Shown one piece after another: positions 29,912 to 38,579 of a DNA stretch of 46,930 nt. The notes below the pieces were generated by a model. The model made no database searches. It worked only from the letters and a program-made list of their open reading frames with translations, and was not told where the DNA came from. The stretch is from contig CAYRUZ010000006.1 in NCBI GenBank assembly GCA_964427895.1, positions 1 through 46,930 on the forward strand, written 5' to 3'. Both the position numbers and the translations under genes were made by a program. Within the stretch, counting starts at the first letter, position 1, and each line of letters starts with the position of its first letter. The stretch comes from CAYRUZ01 sp964427895. GTDB lineage: Bacteria; Patescibacteriota; Gracilibacteria; Peribacterales; Peribacteraceae.

Positions 29912-31459
29912 TTACTGCTGATCGGCCGCCCATTTGGCGAATGCCGCGCGATCGGTGGCATACGGGAAGCGCGCATCCCCGAGAGCCACGTCGCTTACCG
30001 CGTCAGCTTTAAGATCGAAGACGAAAGAATAGGCATGGATGCCGAAGATCATGTCGGTCACGGCGACGCTGTGCCCGTCAACGGCCTGGTACGCCGTGGT
30101 TTTGCCTTCACGTCCTCCCACCGTCGAAAGAAGAGCGGCGGCCTTTTGCTGCAATTGCGCCGCATCATCGGCCGAAAGCACGGCCACTACCTCCGGCTCT
30201 TCGGTCTCGTCCGCCACGGGCTTTGCCATCCGCAGAGCTGCGACGGACGCCTGAACGTCGGCGGCGAGAACCACGCCTTTGTCTTCCACGGCTCGGTGGA
30301 AAGCGGCGAGCAAGTCGGATGCCCGGCGTTCATATCCTCGCTCCTGGGCGAATTCGAGCGTGGAGGAGACAATCGGCAGGAGGGTCTGGACGATGTGCGA
30401 CGGATCGGACGATGCGAGCAGGGCATCGCGGACATCCATCGACCAACGATCATACGCGAAGGAGGATACGGGCCGAGACTGACGGTCCGAAGCAGGCAGC
30501 AACATGTCGCGGAGGACGCCGTCGTCCGTGATGGCACTGGCGGGCGGCGGCTGCGCCCACGCTTCGTCCTGGGTTGCAGGATGGAAAGACAGAAGAAGCC
30601 ACAGATCTCTCTCCTGCGTGAGGAAAGGCAAGACGTAAGACACGAGGCCTTCGCGAGCCGCCGCGGCCTGCAGCACGCCGGGCAGGAACGGTGCCGCGTC
30701 GGGCGACGACAGTGCGCTCGTCACTTCCGCACTCGTAAGCCGTGCGCGGAGGACAGTGATGTCGTCCATGTCCATACTGGTCGCCAGATCGATCAGCGTG
30801 CGTGAGACATCGGCCGCGCGTGCTCGCTCCTGCGCCTGAGGCAGCAGAAGGGCATGCGGAACACTGGGCAAGGCGACCGACGCAGCGCGCATCGGCGGCA
30901 GGGTAAGACCGCGCAATGCGGCGTACTGTTCCTGAATGTAATTTTCGGGCAAAGGACTCGGGAGACGCGATGCGATCCACTTCGGCAATCCGTCCTCGAC
31001 GGAAGCCAACTCGACGTCGCTGCGCCACTGCATGCCGATGGGCACGATGACGCGGTCGGTATCGCGTCGGACCACGACGGGGGTCGTAATGGCGGCGACC
31101 GTCAACGTGCGGCCGTTTACCGTTACGGCATACCCGCCGTTCCACCCCAGAAGATCCATGTCATCGAATGCCGCAGCGACGAGTCCGCGTCCTGCGAGAA
31201 GCAGCGCTCCGCGCTTGACTGTCAGCCAACCGTCGACCTGGCTGTAGGCTCCGTCCTCCTGCAAAACAACCACGGTGCCGTCGTCGAGAGTGTGCACGTT
31301 TGCATCGTTGTCCTGCGTCGCCGCGGCGGGCATCACGAGGTTCGCCGCGATGGGCGATGCGGGCACGAGCGAGAACGACGACAGAAAGAGAATGGCGACG
31401 ACCGGCAGTGCCACGAAGTGGCGGTGCCGCGGCCTGCGGGAGCGGGTGTGAGGAGTCAT
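29912..31459 (-). CDS. Secreted protein with FecR-like N-terminal region, unknown
   Basis: 515 aa. A very basic N-terminus (RSRRPRHRHF) and a hydrophobic core (VALPVVAILFLSSFSLVPAS) form a signal peptide. Residues about 50-130 contain beta-strand repeats that resemble a FecR-like unit (TLDDGTVVVLQEDGAYSQV). The remainder is largely helical, Ala/Asp-rich, with no known motif. A TAGAAT box lies 17 nt before the ATG. Divergent from ruvC. Confidence 0.65.
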   Translation of the reverse strand: MTPHTRSRRPRHRHFVALPVVAILFLSSFSLVPASPIAANLVMPAAATQDNDANVHTLDDGTVVVLQEDGAYSQVDGWLTVKRGALLLAGRGLVAAAFDDMDLLGWNGGYAVTVNGRTLTVAAITTPVVVRRDTDRVIVPIGMQWRSDVELASVEDGLPKWIASRLPSPLPENYIQEQYAALRGLTLPPMRAASVALPSVPHALLLPQAQERARAADVSRTLIDLATSMDMDDITVLRARLTSAEVTSALSSPDAAPFLPGVLQAAAAREGLVSYVLPFLTQERDLWLLLSFHPATQDEAWAQPPPASAITDDGVLRDMLLPASDRQSRPVSSFAYDRWSMDVRDALLASSDPSHIVQTLLPIVSSTLEFAQERGYERRASDLLAAFHRAVEDKGVVLAADVQASVAALRMAKPVADETEEPEVVAVLSADDAAQLQQKAAALLSTVGGREGKTTAYQAVDGHSVAVTDMIFGIHAYSFVFDLKADAVSDVALGDARFPYATDRAAFAKWAADQQ

Positions 31460-31575
31460 GTGTGGGTTTTCCGTCCATTCTAACACAAAAACCCGTCCCC
31501 CTCAACGCAGCGGACTTGCCCCGACGGCTGAATCCTCGTCTTGCTCGGAAGCGGCATTCGGCGCAGAGTGCAGCC

Positions 31576-32046
31576 ATGCGTTGCCTCGGCATCGACCCGG
31601 GATTGGCCACCGTCGGCGTAGGCCTCGTGGAAGCGGAGAACCGTTACGCGATGAAGGCTATCGATTGGATGACCATCAACACGCAAGCGGGTCTGGAACT
31701 AGCCGCCAGATTGGCGGAAATCGAAACCGACCTCACCGGTCTTGTGCGGGATATGAAACCGGACAAGGCAGCGGTGGAACGGCTCTTCTTCGCGGTCAAC
31801 GAACAATCGGCCCTGGAAGTCGCCCAAGCACGCGGCGTGATTCTCTCGGTGCTGCATCGTGAAGGCATTCCAATCATCGAGCCCACGCCCTTGCAGGTGA
31901 AGCTGGCGATTACGGGGGACGGACAGGCGGACAAACGCCAGATGCAGGAAATGGTGCAACGCCTGCTGGAACTCCCCTCCCCGCCTTCACCGGCGGACGC
32001 AGCGGACGCGCTGGCATTGGGAATCTACGCGATGTTGCAGGCTTAA
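31576..32046 (+). CDS. ruvC: Crossover junction endodeoxyribonuclease RuvC
   Basis: Resolves Holliday junctions. The 156-aa product has LGIDPGLATVGVG with catalytic Asp7, the second acid in AAVERLFF, and ADAADALALG with the last two aspartates. Length is normal. ruvA and ruvB are not in the window. The 3' end overlaps the convergent PH-domain gene by 4 bp. Confidence 0.95.
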   Translation: MRCLGIDPGLATVGVGLVEAENRYAMKAIDWMTINTQAGLELAARLAEIETDLTGLVRDMKPDKAAVERLFFAVNEQSALEVAQARGVILSVLHREGIPIIEPTPLQVKLAITGDGQADKRQMQEMVQRLLELPSPPSPADAADALALGIYAMLQA

Positions 32047-32615
32047 TCGCGCTGGCCGCGAGGCTTGGCGACGAACGGACGCAGCTCGTCTGCCTTGTTC
32101 TGTCGCAACGTGGCGTCGACTTTATCGAGGTAATGCTTGATGTCCGTGGCCATCCGCAACGAGGGCGCGTACACGTGCCGGGTCGCGTCGGCCGATCCCA
32201 GGCGGATCATGACGGTGCGGGAACCGAAGAAGAAGTCGAACGCCGCGGCCCGTTCGACATGGCTCTCCTGGTACTGCGACCACTTGATCGTCGTGTGAAA
32301 CATCGAGAGAGCACCGGTCGGCGACTCGATAAGGATGCGCTCCGTCGTGACGCGCATGCCCGACGCGGACCAGCGCCGATAGCGCAGATACGCAGAAACG
32401 CCGAAAGCGCCGATGGGACAGAGGACGAGAACCCACAGCAGGGACGCACTCAGACCGGAGAACCACCACAAGACGAGCAACACCGCCGCGGCAAGGGCGC
32501 CAAAAACGATCGCGTCCAGTATTGACCGGAGCAGAAGCCGCAGCAGAAGCGCTCCCGAACTGCGCGCGCTGCACAGGAGACGTTCGCCCTCGTGGAGGTG
32601 GACCTGATCGTTCAT
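32043..32615 (-). CDS. Two-TM protein with a bacterial PH domain (second copy)
   Basis: 190 aa. Two TM helices (about 24-82, with a short loop) precede a bPH2-like domain (SGMRVTTERILIESPTGAL, FDFFFGSRTVMIRLGSAD). It shares architecture with the protein at 28332, but sequence similarity is low by eye. The ATG overlaps the recF stop by 4 bp, so it is the second gene of a recF operon. Confidence 0.7.
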   Translation of the reverse strand: MNDQVHLHEGERLLCSARSSGALLLRLLLRSILDAIVFGALAAAVLLVLWWFSGLSASLLWVLVLCPIGAFGVSAYLRYRRWSASGMRVTTERILIESPTGALSMFHTTIKWSQYQESHVERAAAFDFFFGSRTVMIRLGSADATRHVYAPSLRMATDIKHYLDKVDATLRQNKADELRPFVAKPRGQRD

Positions 32616-33757
32616 GCGTCACGCGTGAGTGTAACACGCTGGGGCAATGTGTCGGCGTCCGCGCTGACGATTGCGCCTGCTTCGACGCTCCAGAGAACGG
32701 CTCCTGTCACGACGGGTGGTAAATGCGTACCGGTGAGCAGGACCTGGTAACGGCCGAGAGCCGACACGAGCTGTTCCTGCCGCTCATCATCCAGCTCGGA
32801 AAACACGTCATCAAGCAGGACGAGGGGGCGCTCGCCCGTCTGCAATTCCAGATAGGACACCTGCAGCAACAGCAGGGCAACCATCGATACCCGCTGCTGC
32901 CCGCGTGAGGCGAATGCGGCGATGTCGCGCCCGTCGGTGAGGATCTGCCAATCGTCGCGGTGCGGCCCCACGCTCGTGGCCGCGAGAATGATGTCACGTT
33001 CGCGGTTGGCCGAGAGTAATTGCAGCATTTCCTCGCGCAGGGACGCGAGTTCACGCGCCTCCCCTTTTCGGGCGTAGCGCATTTCTGCCATGTCGACGGC
33101 CAGACCGAGGGCACCGAGCTCACGCGTGAGACTCATGTTCAGCGTCTCAATGAGGGCCAGGCGCGCGACGGTGAGGGCGGCGCCAGGCTCGACGAGGGAA
33201 CGATCCCAGATATCGAGCTGCGACGCATCCGCCCGCCCTGCGCCGATCTCCTTGAGGAGGACATTGCGTTGCCGGACGATGCGCTGATACTCGCTGAGGG
33301 TTGCCAGATACGACGGGGAGACCTGGCTGAGAAGTTGATCGAGGAATCGACGGCGCCCGGCGGGCGGACCGCCGAAAAGCTGCATGTCCTCGGGAAGAAA
33401 AAGAACGGACGGCACGCGCCCCACCAAAGCCGATGCACCAACGCGCACGTCATTCACGAAACACCCTTTCCGGCGACGAGGGCTGATTTCACAGACCACT
33501 TCCGTCGAGAGGGCTTCGCCGTCATCCACCCGCGCGGCGCACCGCACGCGATAGTGCCCGGCGCCGAACTGCGGAATCTCCTCTTCGTCATTCGCACGCG
33601 TCGACTGTCCGAGGGACAGCAGTGACACGGCCTCCAACAGGTTCGTCTTTCCGCTGCCGTTCTGACCGATGAACAGATGCAACGCACCGCCCGACAGATC
33701 GAGGTCGAGCGTTTCGTAGTTCCGGAAATGCTGCAGCGTCAGGCGCTGGAGGCGCAT
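32612..33757 (-). CDS. recF: DNA replication/repair protein RecF
   Basis: SMC-like ATPase that loads RecA at gaps. The 381-aa product has Walker A GQNGSGKTN (31-39), the signature region around FASRGQQRVSMVALLL and Walker B PLVLLDDVFSELDD. Length is normal. It is far from dnaA, and dnaN and gyrB are absent from the window. Its ATG lies 8 nt after a TGC-TACGCT extended -10 box. Confidence 0.96.
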   Translation of the reverse strand: MRLQRLTLQHFRNYETLDLDLSGGALHLFIGQNGSGKTNLLEAVSLLSLGQSTRANDEEEIPQFGAGHYRVRCAARVDDGEALSTEVVCEISPRRRKGCFVNDVRVGASALVGRVPSVLFLPEDMQLFGGPPAGRRRFLDQLLSQVSPSYLATLSEYQRIVRQRNVLLKEIGAGRADASQLDIWDRSLVEPGAALTVARLALIETLNMSLTRELGALGLAVDMAEMRYARKGEARELASLREEMLQLLSANRERDIILAATSVGPHRDDWQILTDGRDIAAFASRGQQRVSMVALLLLQVSYLELQTGERPLVLLDDVFSELDDERQEQLVSALGRYQVLLTGTHLPPVVTGAVLWSVEAGAIVSADADTLPQRVTLTRDA

Positions 33758-33765
33758 ACGACGCT

Positions 33766-33771
33766 AGCGTA
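33766..33771 (-). promoter_or_regulatory. Extended -10 TGC-TACGCT of recF, leaderless
   Basis: TACGCT on the minus strand, 8 nt before the recF ATG. Confidence 0.45.
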
Positions 33772-33785
33772 GCAAACTTCGCGCG

Positions 33786-34262
33786 TCAGGCGACGAGGTT
33801 TGCCGGAAGAAATTGTCGCCCCTCCTCAAGGAGGCGGCGCACCAAGGCCAGGTACTCCTTGCGACGGATATGATGGTGGACGCGATCCGGCTTGATCCAG
33901 AGAAAATCATCCACTTCTTTTCCATCAACAATCACCGCTGCATCGGGCTTGGCGAGCAGGAAGATGTAGTTGATGCGCTGTCCGCGGATGTGATCCGGGC
34001 GGAAGCGGCGGAAGGACGCGGGAAAATCGTATTGGTACACCTCTTCGCTCGTGCCCAAATACTCGACGTCGGTAAGCGACGCCTCTTCCTGCAGCTCGCG
34101 CATCGCGGTCTGAGGAACTGACTCCCCTTCTTCGGCTCCCCCCTGCGGGAGCTGCCACGCATCACGCTTGCGTGGCTTGTGCAACAAAAGAACTTCCAGC
34201 CCGCCGGAAGCGGCGGGACGGAAGACAAGGGCTGAGGCGGCGATGCGGTACGCTTCCTGCAC
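33786..34262 (-). CDS. Nudix hydrolase (RppH/Ap4A-hydrolase-like)
   Basis: 158 aa. Nudix box GGAEEGESVPQTAMRELQEE with the REL and EE acidic residues, preceded by WQLPQG, a context seen in RppH and dinucleoside polyphosphate hydrolases. The substrate may be capped RNA 5' ends or Ap4A; RppH-type is favoured by WQLPQGG. The start is GTG 34262, 6 nt after TATAGT, so it is predicted leaderless. Confidence 0.88.
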   Translation of the reverse strand: MQEAYRIAASALVFRPAASGGLEVLLLHKPRKRDAWQLPQGGAEEGESVPQTAMRELQEEASLTDVEYLGTSEEVYQYDFPASFRRFRPDHIRGQRINYIFLLAKPDAAVIVDGKEVDDFLWIKPDRVHHHIRRKEYLALVRRLLEEGRQFLPANLVA

Positions 34263-34268
34263 GACGAA

Positions 34269-34274
34269 ACTATA
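34269..34274 (-). promoter_or_regulatory. -10 TATAGT of the Nudix gene (leaderless GTG)
   Basis: TATAGT on the minus strand, 6 nt before GTG 34262. Confidence 0.5.
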
Positions 34275-34299
34275 GCGAATCCCGCGACGATCGGCAGGA

Positions 34300-34491
34300 T
34301 CAGTTGGACGAGTGCTTCTCTTCCTTCAGCTTCACCGGCACGCGCTTGCGGCACTCCGCGCAGTATTTGCTGCGCTTGTAGTCCTTCCAGCCGACGCCCT
34401 TGCTGTTCTGCTTGTGCAGACGCACGGTACCGACTCGGTTTCCCGATTCGGTGCAATACATAGCGTAAACGGTGCGCTTTCCTCGTGGCAT
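34300..34491 (-). CDS. rpmG: Ribosomal protein bL33-like small basic protein
   Basis: 63 aa, very basic. SKYCAECRKRVPVKLKEEK matches the C-terminal half of bL33 (KKYCPRCRKHT...KE.K), with CxxC at 44-47. In the N-terminal half the first zinc pair is reduced to one cysteine (YCTESG). Its length is near the family norm. The N-terminus MPRGKRTVYA is longer than usual. Identity is probable but not certain. Confidence 0.6.
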   Translation of the reverse strand: MPRGKRTVYAMYCTESGNRVGTVRLHKQNSKGVGWKDYKRSKYCAECRKRVPVKLKEEKHSSN

Positions 34492-34560
34492 AGCCTGCCT
34501 AGGATACGGATTATCCCCCCTGGCGCAAGCGAATATCGCTTAAATGGCCAAGCACTGGCA

Positions 34561-36021
34561 TTAAATGCCTCCAGTGCCGGGGACGGCTTGAACGACACGG
34601 TGCGGACCGGGGCCGCGCATGGTGACGAAATAGACGCCCGGGGTCTCCGTTGCGACGATGCGGATGCCCCGCGGATCGATGAAGGCGGCCGCGCCTTGGG
34701 GCAGTTGGCTGGCGGGAATATCGATCCGGATGGAGCCCATAAACACCGAGAAGTCGACGGGTCGCACTCCCCTGAATGTCACGCGGCTGGTGGTTTCGAT
34801 GATCTGCGGCCCCTCGGGAGCGGGCTCGGCGACCGGAGGCGGAGCCATGGGCGGCTGCATGACGGGTGCCGGAGCGGGCTCCGTCCGATACGGCGGAATC
34901 GGCATGATCGGCGGCACGGGAGGTGCGGCGCGATTGATCGAGCGGTTGAGTGACGTCCACCCGTTGGCGATCAGTTGGAACTGATTGATCACCTCCTGTG
35001 GAACGGGCATTTGGGCAGGCAGTGCCAGGAGGGCACTCAATGTCTGCTCCATGTGCAGGACGGTCGACAGCGTGACCTGCATCGCGGGATTGCCCTGCGC
35101 TTCGGCGAGATACCTTCGCATTTCCGCCTGCAATCCTCCGGCTGCAAAAGCGAACTGTTGGCGCTGGCGCAAGAATGCCTGCTGGATATGGGGAGGCACC
35201 TGCTCCTGGCCCATGGTATACGGCGGGAGAAATTGCTCCGTGGCGGGACCGGCGGGCCAGTTGCCGTTGTTATTGAGATACACGGCAGGATGACGCAAGT
35301 AGCGACTGTGCACGCCGCCGTCCGGTGTGCGGAAAAAGCGATACTCCGTATAGTTCGGAATCACAGGCCGCGGCATTCCCGGCAACGGGTACGGCACCTG
35401 GATGGGTAGGCGCTGAAGGAGTGCGGGATAATTTTCCAAACCCGTCGGAACGCCGTACGCCAGGCCCATGCCGGGCACGAACTGCGCTGGATACTGGGGC
35501 TGCGGATACGCCGGACTGTACATCGGACGCATGGGATATCCGCCGGGGCCCTGCATGTATCCGGGTTGCATCATCGAAGCGCCCGGGAGATACGCGCCGG
35601 GCTGCATGCGACCGTAGGGACGTGCGGACGGTCGAAGCGGCATGTCGACATTCCGGCCCGGCCATCGCGTGTACGCGGGCGGCCAGTTGTAGAACGGCGA
35701 GTTACCGCGAAGCGGTGCGATCGGGCCGCGGTTGAAGGACGGACCGCCGCCCATGCCCGGACGGTAGCCGATGTAATCCGACGGACCGGCGGTGCCGGTG
35801 TGATACGGACCAAACTGGCCATCGGGATTGAGACCCATGTAGGGCTGCATGCGCGGCACTGAACCCGCCTGCCCCATGTACTGACCGAAGTTCGGAGAGC
35901 GTTGCAATTGCCCCGCCTGCATCATCGACGGATGCATCTGCGGCCCAAGCGGACCTTGCGGCCCCATTTCAAAGCGCTGGTTCAGCTCGCGTGCCTCTCG
36001 CTCGAAAGACGTGTGTGTCAT
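34561..36021 (-). CDS. Pro/Gly/Met/Tyr-rich, largely disordered protein, unknown
   Basis: 486 aa. Residues about 15-235 are low complexity, rich in Pro, Gly, Met, Tyr, Gln and Arg (for example GASMMQPGYMQGPGGYPMRP), with few hydrophobic aliphatics. A helical segment around 270-350 follows, then a Pro-rich linker and a C-terminal beta-rich domain (TSRVTFRGVRPVDFSVFMGS) of about 90 residues. There is no signal peptide. Composition resembles condensate-forming or matrix proteins. The ATG overlaps the stop of the small upstream gene (ATGA), so the products probably act together. Function unknown. Confidence 0.7.
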   Translation of the reverse strand: MTHTSFEREARELNQRFEMGPQGPLGPQMHPSMMQAGQLQRSPNFGQYMGQAGSVPRMQPYMGLNPDGQFGPYHTGTAGPSDYIGYRPGMGGGPSFNRGPIAPLRGNSPFYNWPPAYTRWPGRNVDMPLRPSARPYGRMQPGAYLPGASMMQPGYMQGPGGYPMRPMYSPAYPQPQYPAQFVPGMGLAYGVPTGLENYPALLQRLPIQVPYPLPGMPRPVIPNYTEYRFFRTPDGGVHSRYLRHPAVYLNNNGNWPAGPATEQFLPPYTMGQEQVPPHIQQAFLRQRQQFAFAAGGLQAEMRRYLAEAQGNPAMQVTLSTVLHMEQTLSALLALPAQMPVPQEVINQFQLIANGWTSLNRSINRAAPPVPPIMPIPPYRTEPAPAPVMQPPMAPPPVAEPAPEGPQIIETTSRVTFRGVRPVDFSVFMGSIRIDIPASQLPQGAAAFIDPRGIRIVATETPGVYFVTMRGPGPHRVVQAVPGTGGI

Positions 36022-36335
36022 GCGGAAGCTGGGAAGTTGCCAAGCATCTGCTCTACGGAAGAGAGATCACTGCTCGCCTGGGCGGATTCCCGAGCACGTC
36101 GCTCGCTCTGGGCCTGCCCCTTCGTCTGCTGCACATAGGCGTACATGTAGTGACTCATCTGCTGCAGTGAGTTGTTGAAAATGGCGTACGCCTGCTCGTA
36201 ACGATCCATGCGATCGGCATGCTCCTCCGCCGTCTCCCCAGCGTACTTCGCATCAAGCGTCGGCAACATGTCCGACGTTAAATCCGGCTCGATGTCCCGC
36301 ATCATCTGGTCGTACAGCCAATTGGGCGTCGACAA
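36018..36335 (-). CDS. Small helical protein, partner of the Pro-rich protein, unknown
   Basis: 105 aa starting with TTG (36335); the next in-frame ATG pair lies 10 codons in. It is acidic and helical (ETAEEHADRMDRYEQAYAIF, then SLQQMSHYMYAYVQQTKGQA), with possible coiled coil and no TM. A TATAAT box lies 45 nt upstream. Translationally coupled to the Pro-rich protein by a 4-bp overlap. No family was recognised. Confidence 0.6.
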   Translation of the reverse strand: MSTPNWLYDQMMRDIEPDLTSDMLPTLDAKYAGETAEEHADRMDRYEQAYAIFNNSLQQMSHYMYAYVQQTKGQAQSERRARESAQASSDLSSVEQMLGNFPASA

Positions 36336-36380
36336 GCTGGGCAGGGGCTGTTGGGCGGTCTGGTGTTGATCTATGTGTAT

Positions 36381-36386
36381 ATTATA
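36381..36386 (-). promoter_or_regulatory. -10 box TATAAT for the two-gene Pro-rich operon
   Basis: Perfect TATAAT on the minus strand in an AT-rich gap, about 45 nt before the TTG start; it implies a leader of about 38 nt. Confidence 0.5.
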
Positions 36387-36401
36387 AAACTTTTTTCCTA
36401 T

Positions 36402-37346
36402 TTAGGCAACTGCCTCCGGCGCGATCCAGTGTCCGTCCTGGAGATAGGTGAACGCGCCGTTTGCGGCTACAGCTCCTTCTCCCGCCGCGGTCGTGAATTG
36501 CGCGAAGCGATTGCTGGCCGTCGTGACATCGCCAGCGGCGAAGACGCCGGGGACGGTCGTCCGCATCCCGCGGTCGACCCGGATATGCCCGCGCTCGTCG
36601 ACGGTCGCTCCCAACTGCTGCGCCAAGGCGGAAGCGGGATCGGTACCAACTTCGATGAACACGCCGTCCACGGGCAAAATTTCCTGCCCTTCGAAGGGCG
36701 TGCTGAGCTTCACGCCGGTCACCCGCTGGTCACCGAGCACCTCGAGGATCTGCGTATTGAGGACGAACTTCACGTTGTCACGCTCCTTCACTTTATCGAC
36801 CCAATACGGTTCGGCGCGGAATTGATCGCGACGGTGCACGAGGTACACGGTCTTGGCGACCTGGGCGGCGATGGCGGCCCCTTCGACGGCGCTGTCCCCT
36901 CCCCCGACGACGGCAACGGTTTTGTTGCGGTAGAAGAACGCGTCGCAGGTCGCACAGTACGTCACTCCTTTCCCGGAAAATTCCTTCTCGCCAGGAATGC
37001 CCAAATGCCGCTTACTGGAGCCGGTTGCCACGATAAGCGTTTTTGCCTCCACCGTCGTGCCGTCACCCTGGGTGAGACGGAAACCTCCGTCGATCTTCAC
37101 GATGGAATCGATGCGCGCTACGGCCATCGTCACCTGCTCGAAACTCTGGGCATGCTTCTTGAACGACTCCATCAGATCCGGCCCCTTGATCTCGATGGTG
37201 CCGGGCCAGTTGCCGACCTCCGCGGCCGTGTTGCCCAATCCCCCCTCCTCGGCACCGACCAAGTACACCGACAGCTTATAACGGGCGGCGTAGACCGCTG
37301 CCGTGTACCCTGCGCACCCCAAACCGATGATCGCGACATCGTACAT
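36402..37346 (-). CDS. trxB: Thioredoxin reductase
   Basis: NADPH-dependent flavoenzyme that reduces thioredoxin. The 314-aa product has FAD-binding GLGCAGYTAA, the redox CATC at 131-134, GGGDSAVEGA, the NADPH-specific HRRDQFRAE and VFAAGDVTT. Length is normal. No thioredoxin gene is in the window. The ATG lies 10 nt after TAGTCT on the minus strand. Confidence 0.96.
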   Translation of the reverse strand: MYDVAIIGLGCAGYTAAVYAARYKLSVYLVGAEEGGLGNTAAEVGNWPGTIEIKGPDLMESFKKHAQSFEQVTMAVARIDSIVKIDGGFRLTQGDGTTVEAKTLIVATGSSKRHLGIPGEKEFSGKGVTYCATCDAFFYRNKTVAVVGGGDSAVEGAAIAAQVAKTVYLVHRRDQFRAEPYWVDKVKERDNVKFVLNTQILEVLGDQRVTGVKLSTPFEGQEILPVDGVFIEVGTDPASALAQQLGATVDERGHIRVDRGMRTTVPGVFAAGDVTTASNRFAQFTTAAGEGAVAANGAFTYLQDGHWIAPEAVA

Positions 37347-37390
37347 GTACGCAGCAGACTAGTGCAGCGAGACGAGCATCGTCAAAGGCT

Positions 37391-38548
37391 TCACGCGGGA
37401 AGCGGCGCGATGTCGACGGGGCGGTGGTACGCCGGGTAGCGCACGTTTTCCTTGCTGAGCACGATCTGCCACAGCTGCGCTGTTCGTGACCGGAAGGCTC
37501 CGGCACACGACATGAGGTAGTAGACCCACATGCGCTTGAACCGCTCGTCATAGCGGTTCTTCAGGCTGTCCCACGAACCCAGGAAATTCCCGAGCCATGC
37601 GTGCAGGGTCTTCTCGTATGACAGGCCGAAACTGTGCCAGTCCTCCATGACGAAGAGGTTCTCGATGGATTTGCCGATCTGGGCGATCGACGGAAGCAGT
37701 CCGTTGGGGAAGATGTATTTCATCAGCCACGGATCACCGTGCGTGGCCGAGAAGTTATGACCGATCGTGTGCAACAGGAAGAGGCCTCCGTCTTTCAGGC
37801 AGCGATGCGCCACCTCCATGTAGGCGCGGAAATTTTTAAATCCGACGGCCTCAAACATGCCGATCGACACGATGTGGTCGAACGTTTCGTCGCGCACGTC
37901 GCGGTAATCCTGCAGGCGGATGTCGACGGGCAGACCTTTGCAGGATTCGAGCGCGAATGCGCGCTGTTCCTTGGAGAGGGTGATGCCCACCACCTGTGCG
38001 CCGTACTTCTGCGCGGCAAACTTCGCAAAGCTGCCGAACCCGCAGCCGATGTCCAAGACCTTCTGCCCTTCTTTCAATCCGATCTTGCGGCAAATAAGGT
38101 CCAACTTGGCCTCCTGCGCCTCCGCCAGGTTTGTCGCACCGCTCTCCCAGTATCCGCAGGTGTAGACCATGCGGGGATCGAGCATCTTCTGGTACAAGTC
38201 GTTGTCGAGGTCGTAGTGGACGTGGTTCACCTCCCACGCCTTGCGCTTCGACTGCATGTTGAACACCGCCGCCTTGATGGCCATGGCGATGCTGTCCAGG
38301 GAGAGCGGTATTTTTTGGTCGAGCTTGGCATGGATGATGCGGGTGAGGAATTCGGGAATGTCCTGGCACTCCCACCAACCATCCATGTACGACTCTCCGA
38401 GTCCCAGCGATCCGTGCGCGATGAGACGCGCGTAGAGCTTGGGATTCTTCACCTGGATATCCCACGGATCGGGACCGTTCACCTCTATGTCCGCCTGCAG
38501 CAACAGCGAGCGGCAGAATTCCTCGGAATGGGAGATGGTGGATGGCAT
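37391..38548 (-). CDS. cfa: Cyclopropane-fatty-acyl-phospholipid synthase
   Basis: SAM-dependent enzyme adding a methylene bridge to unsaturated acyl chains of membrane lipids. The 385-aa product has an N-terminal lipid-binding part (YMDGWWECQDIPEFL), VHYDLDNDLYQKMLDP, YTCGYWES, the SAM motif VLDIGCGFGSFAKFAA, SIGMFEAVG and the C-terminal RMWVYYLMSCAGAFRSR. All family landmarks are present. It lies upstream of trxB in the same direction, 44 bp apart. TAGTCT lies 6 nt before the ATG, the same hexamer as before trxB. Confidence 0.95.
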   Translation of the reverse strand: MPSTISHSEEFCRSLLLQADIEVNGPDPWDIQVKNPKLYARLIAHGSLGLGESYMDGWWECQDIPEFLTRIIHAKLDQKIPLSLDSIAMAIKAAVFNMQSKRKAWEVNHVHYDLDNDLYQKMLDPRMVYTCGYWESGATNLAEAQEAKLDLICRKIGLKEGQKVLDIGCGFGSFAKFAAQKYGAQVVGITLSKEQRAFALESCKGLPVDIRLQDYRDVRDETFDHIVSIGMFEAVGFKNFRAYMEVAHRCLKDGGLFLLHTIGHNFSATHGDPWLMKYIFPNGLLPSIAQIGKSIENLFVMEDWHSFGLSYEKTLHAWLGNFLGSWDSLKNRYDERFKRMWVYYLMSCAGAFRSRTAQLWQIVLSKENVRYPAYHRPVDIAPLPA

Positions 38549-38579
38549 AAGGCGAGACTATGCCGGGCCACAACCCTTG

